Assembly: GCA_900543605.1 (NCBI GenBank) | Contig: UQSK01000057.1 | Coordinates: 1 to 9,391, forward strand | From: an uncultured Collinsella sp. | Lineage (GTDB): Bacteria; Actinomycetota; Coriobacteriia; Coriobacteriales; Coriobacteriaceae | Reading direction: 5' to 3' | Length of the DNA stretch: 9,391 bases | Shown: piece by piece, positions 7,801 to 9,391 of the stretch | How positions within the stretch are numbered: the first letter of the stretch is position 1 | Layout of the letters: the number at the start of each line of letters is the position of its first letter | Made by a program: the position numbers and the translations under genes | The notes under the pieces: model-generated | Databases searched by the model: none | Told to the model about the DNA's origin: nothing | Seen by the model: the letters and a program-made list of their open reading frames with translations, nothing else

Positions 7801-9342
7801 GGGCATTCTTGATGACGGAATAGGACAGGCCGGCCGCGATGTCGCCCACCGTGGCGCCTTCCTTTTGCGCCTGCTTGACGCGCGAGTTCATAAAGACCGT
7901 GCAGCGGCTGCCCAGGTCGACCGGGGCCTTGGCATGGATGGCGGCATCGGCGAACGCGCGCACGTCCATGTTCATAGAGACAGCGAAGCTCTCGATAAAG
8001 CTACCGCAACCCGACGAGCAGGCCTCGTTGAGCATGATGTGCTCGATAACGCCGTCCTTGACGCGCAGGCACTTCATGTCCTGGCCGCCGATGTCCAGAA
8101 TAAACTCGACGCCGGGCAGGAATGCCTTGGCGCCGCGCAGGTGCGCGACGGTCTCGATCTCGCCGGAATCGGCCTTGAGGGCCTCGATGAGCAGTGCCTC
8201 GCCGTAGCCCGTGGTGGTCACGTGGCCGATGGTGCAGCCGGCGGGGATGTGGTTGTAGAAATCAGCCATGATGACCTTGGCCGTGCCTAGGATGTCGCCG
8301 TTGTTGTTGCCGTACCAGGTGTGCAGCAGCTGACCGTCCTCGCCCACGAGTGCGGCTTTCATAGTGGTGGAGCCGGCGTCGATACCGATAAACACGCGGC
8401 CGGTGTAGCCGTCGAGCTTGCCCTTGGGGACGACTTCCTGGTCGTGGCGGGTTTTGAACTCGGCAAAGTCCTCGTCAGTGGCAAAGAGCGGATCCAGGCG
8501 CTCGACCTCGGCGCCCTGAGTGTCGCCCAGGCTGTCGATGGCCTCGATGAGCTGCGGGAACGTGCTGAGCTTGTTGGACTCGTGCGCCATGGCGGCGCCG
8601 CTCGCCACAAACAGGTGGGCGTTTTGGGGCACGATGCGGTGCTCCTCGTCCAGGTTGAGCGTGAGGTAGAAGCGGTGGCGCAGCTCGGAGAGGTACTGCA
8701 GCGGGCCGCCCAGGAAGGCGACGTTGCCGCGGATGGGACGGCCGCACGCCAGGCCCGAGATGGTCTGGGTCACGACAGCCTGGAAGATGGAGGCGGCCAC
8801 GTCCTCGGGGCGGGCGCCCTCGTTGAGCAGCGGCTGCACGTCGGTCTTGGCAAAAACGCCGCAGCGGCTGGCAATGGGATAGATGGTGGTGGCGTTGGCC
8901 GCGAGCTTGTTGAGGCCGCTGGCATCGGTGTGCAGCAGGGTTGCCATCTGGTCGATGAACGCGCCCGTGCCGCCGGCGCAGGTGCCGTTCATGCGCTGCT
9001 CGATCCCGTTGTCGAAGTAGATGATCTTGGCGTCCTCGCCGCCCAGCTCGATGGCGACATCGGTGGCCGGGATGAGGGTCTCGACGGCACGCTTGCTGGC
9101 GATGACCTCCTGGACAAACTCCAGGTCGAGCCACTGGGACAGCAGCAAGCCGCCCGAGCCGGTGATGGCGCAGGTCATTTGGGCAGCCGGCAGCACGGTC
9201 GCAGCGCCCTCGAACAGGTCGCGGGCGCAGGCACGGACGTCGGTGTGGTGGCGCTGGTACTTGGCGTAGACGATCTGATTGTCGTCGTTGAGCACGGCGA
9301 GCTTGACGGTGGTGGAGCCCACGTCGATGCCCAGGTGCAGGT
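4811..9342 (-). CDS. Giant 2-hydroxyacyl-CoA dehydratase activase fusion protein (two BcrA/BadF-type ATPase domains, DUF2229, dehydratase-like C-terminus), 5' end truncated
   Basis: At least 1509 residues are encoded; only the first few are lost at the right edge. Residues are numbered from the Val codon at 9322. Activase domain 1 (to about 250) begins with LGIDVGSTTVK, an ASKHA ATP-binding motif, and has NGTCAGGTG (Cys115) and RCGVFA (Cys154), the two cysteines that hold a shared [4Fe-4S] cluster in known activases. Domain 2 (310-570) repeats these as GIDAGSTTMK, NEACSSGCG (Cys435) and RCTVF (Cys474). A cysteine group CGRCSNNC (596-603) plus Cys622 follows. DUF2229-like sequence covers about 660-780, then dehydratase-like blocks (IVLAGRPYHND, NSFGCGLDALTTDQ, SQTGGGCRATNY). 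An Ala/Glu-rich linker lies at 985-1030, and a CVSC pair near the end. Relatives use ATP to drive low-potential electrons into an Fe-S acceptor. The substrate is unknown. Likely cytoplasmic and oxygen-sensitive. It ends in TAG at 4813-4811, followed by a terminator. Confidence 0.9.
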
Positions 9343-9391
9343 CTGTCTCTTATACACATCTGACGCTGCCGACGACTTAATAGGTGTAGAT
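9343..9391 (-). other. Illumina Nextera i5 adapter, inverted copy (synthetic, not genomic)
   Basis: This is the exact reverse complement of 1-49: mosaic end 9343-9361, read-1 handle 9362-9375, index 9376-9383 and P5 tail 9384-9391. Both ends carry the same i5 side and index, not an i5/i7 pair. Reading frames that enter it gain artificial residues. Confidence 0.98.

Noticed and set aside
6581..8290. Plus-strand ORF of 569 aa
   Set aside because: It is also antisense to the activase fusion, whose motifs on the minus strand are unambiguous.

Overview
The insert looks like chromosomal DNA from a GC-rich gut Coriobacteriia bacterium, most likely Collinsella or a close relative (Actinomycetota). 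This rests on the GC-rich codon use, an alanine-rich coiled-coil surface protein carrying a CAP domain, a giant 2-hydroxyacyl-CoA dehydratase activase fusion, and a Coriobacteria-style arylsulfotransferase fragment. The taxonomic call is an inference from protein style; no marker gene is present. Both ends of the window are synthetic: 1-49 and 9343-9391 are perfect inverted copies of an Illumina Nextera i5 adapter with the same index. The biological sequence is therefore 50-9342, probably one tagmented molecule of about 9.3 kb.

Layout: (i) 50-2754, minus strand, holds the N-terminal 900 or so residues of a secreted, alanine-rich coiled-coil protein with a central CAP (SCP/YkwD-like) domain; its C-terminus lies off the left edge. 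Its codons run through a G9 homopolymer just after the signal peptide. (ii) 2755-3061 is a divergent intergenic region with a 12-bp direct repeat, a 12-bp palindrome and a weak candidate promoter. (iii) 3062-4201, plus strand, encodes a DUF389 polytopic membrane protein with an EF-hand-like loop. (iv) 4216-4776, minus strand, is a C-terminal remnant of an aryl-sulfate sulfotransferase, convergent with the DUF389 gene. (v) A strong rho-independent terminator at 4746-4782 serves (vi) the minus-strand gene at 4811-9342, a protein of more than 1500 residues. That protein fuses two BadF/BcrA-type ATPase activase domains, a cysteine-rich linker, a DUF2229 region and 2-hydroxyacyl-CoA dehydratase-like regions. 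Only its first few residues are missing.

The genes do not form one operon or an obvious single system. The CAP protein and DUF389 gene are divergent and may share control elements. The ASST remnant lies beyond the terminator of the activase gene and probably has no active promoter. The most notable point is that a gain or loss of one G in the G9 tract would put a stop codon one to four codons later, so the surface protein is a candidate for ON/OFF phase variation. I found no CRISPR array, RNA gene, genuine insertion sequence or new multigene system.
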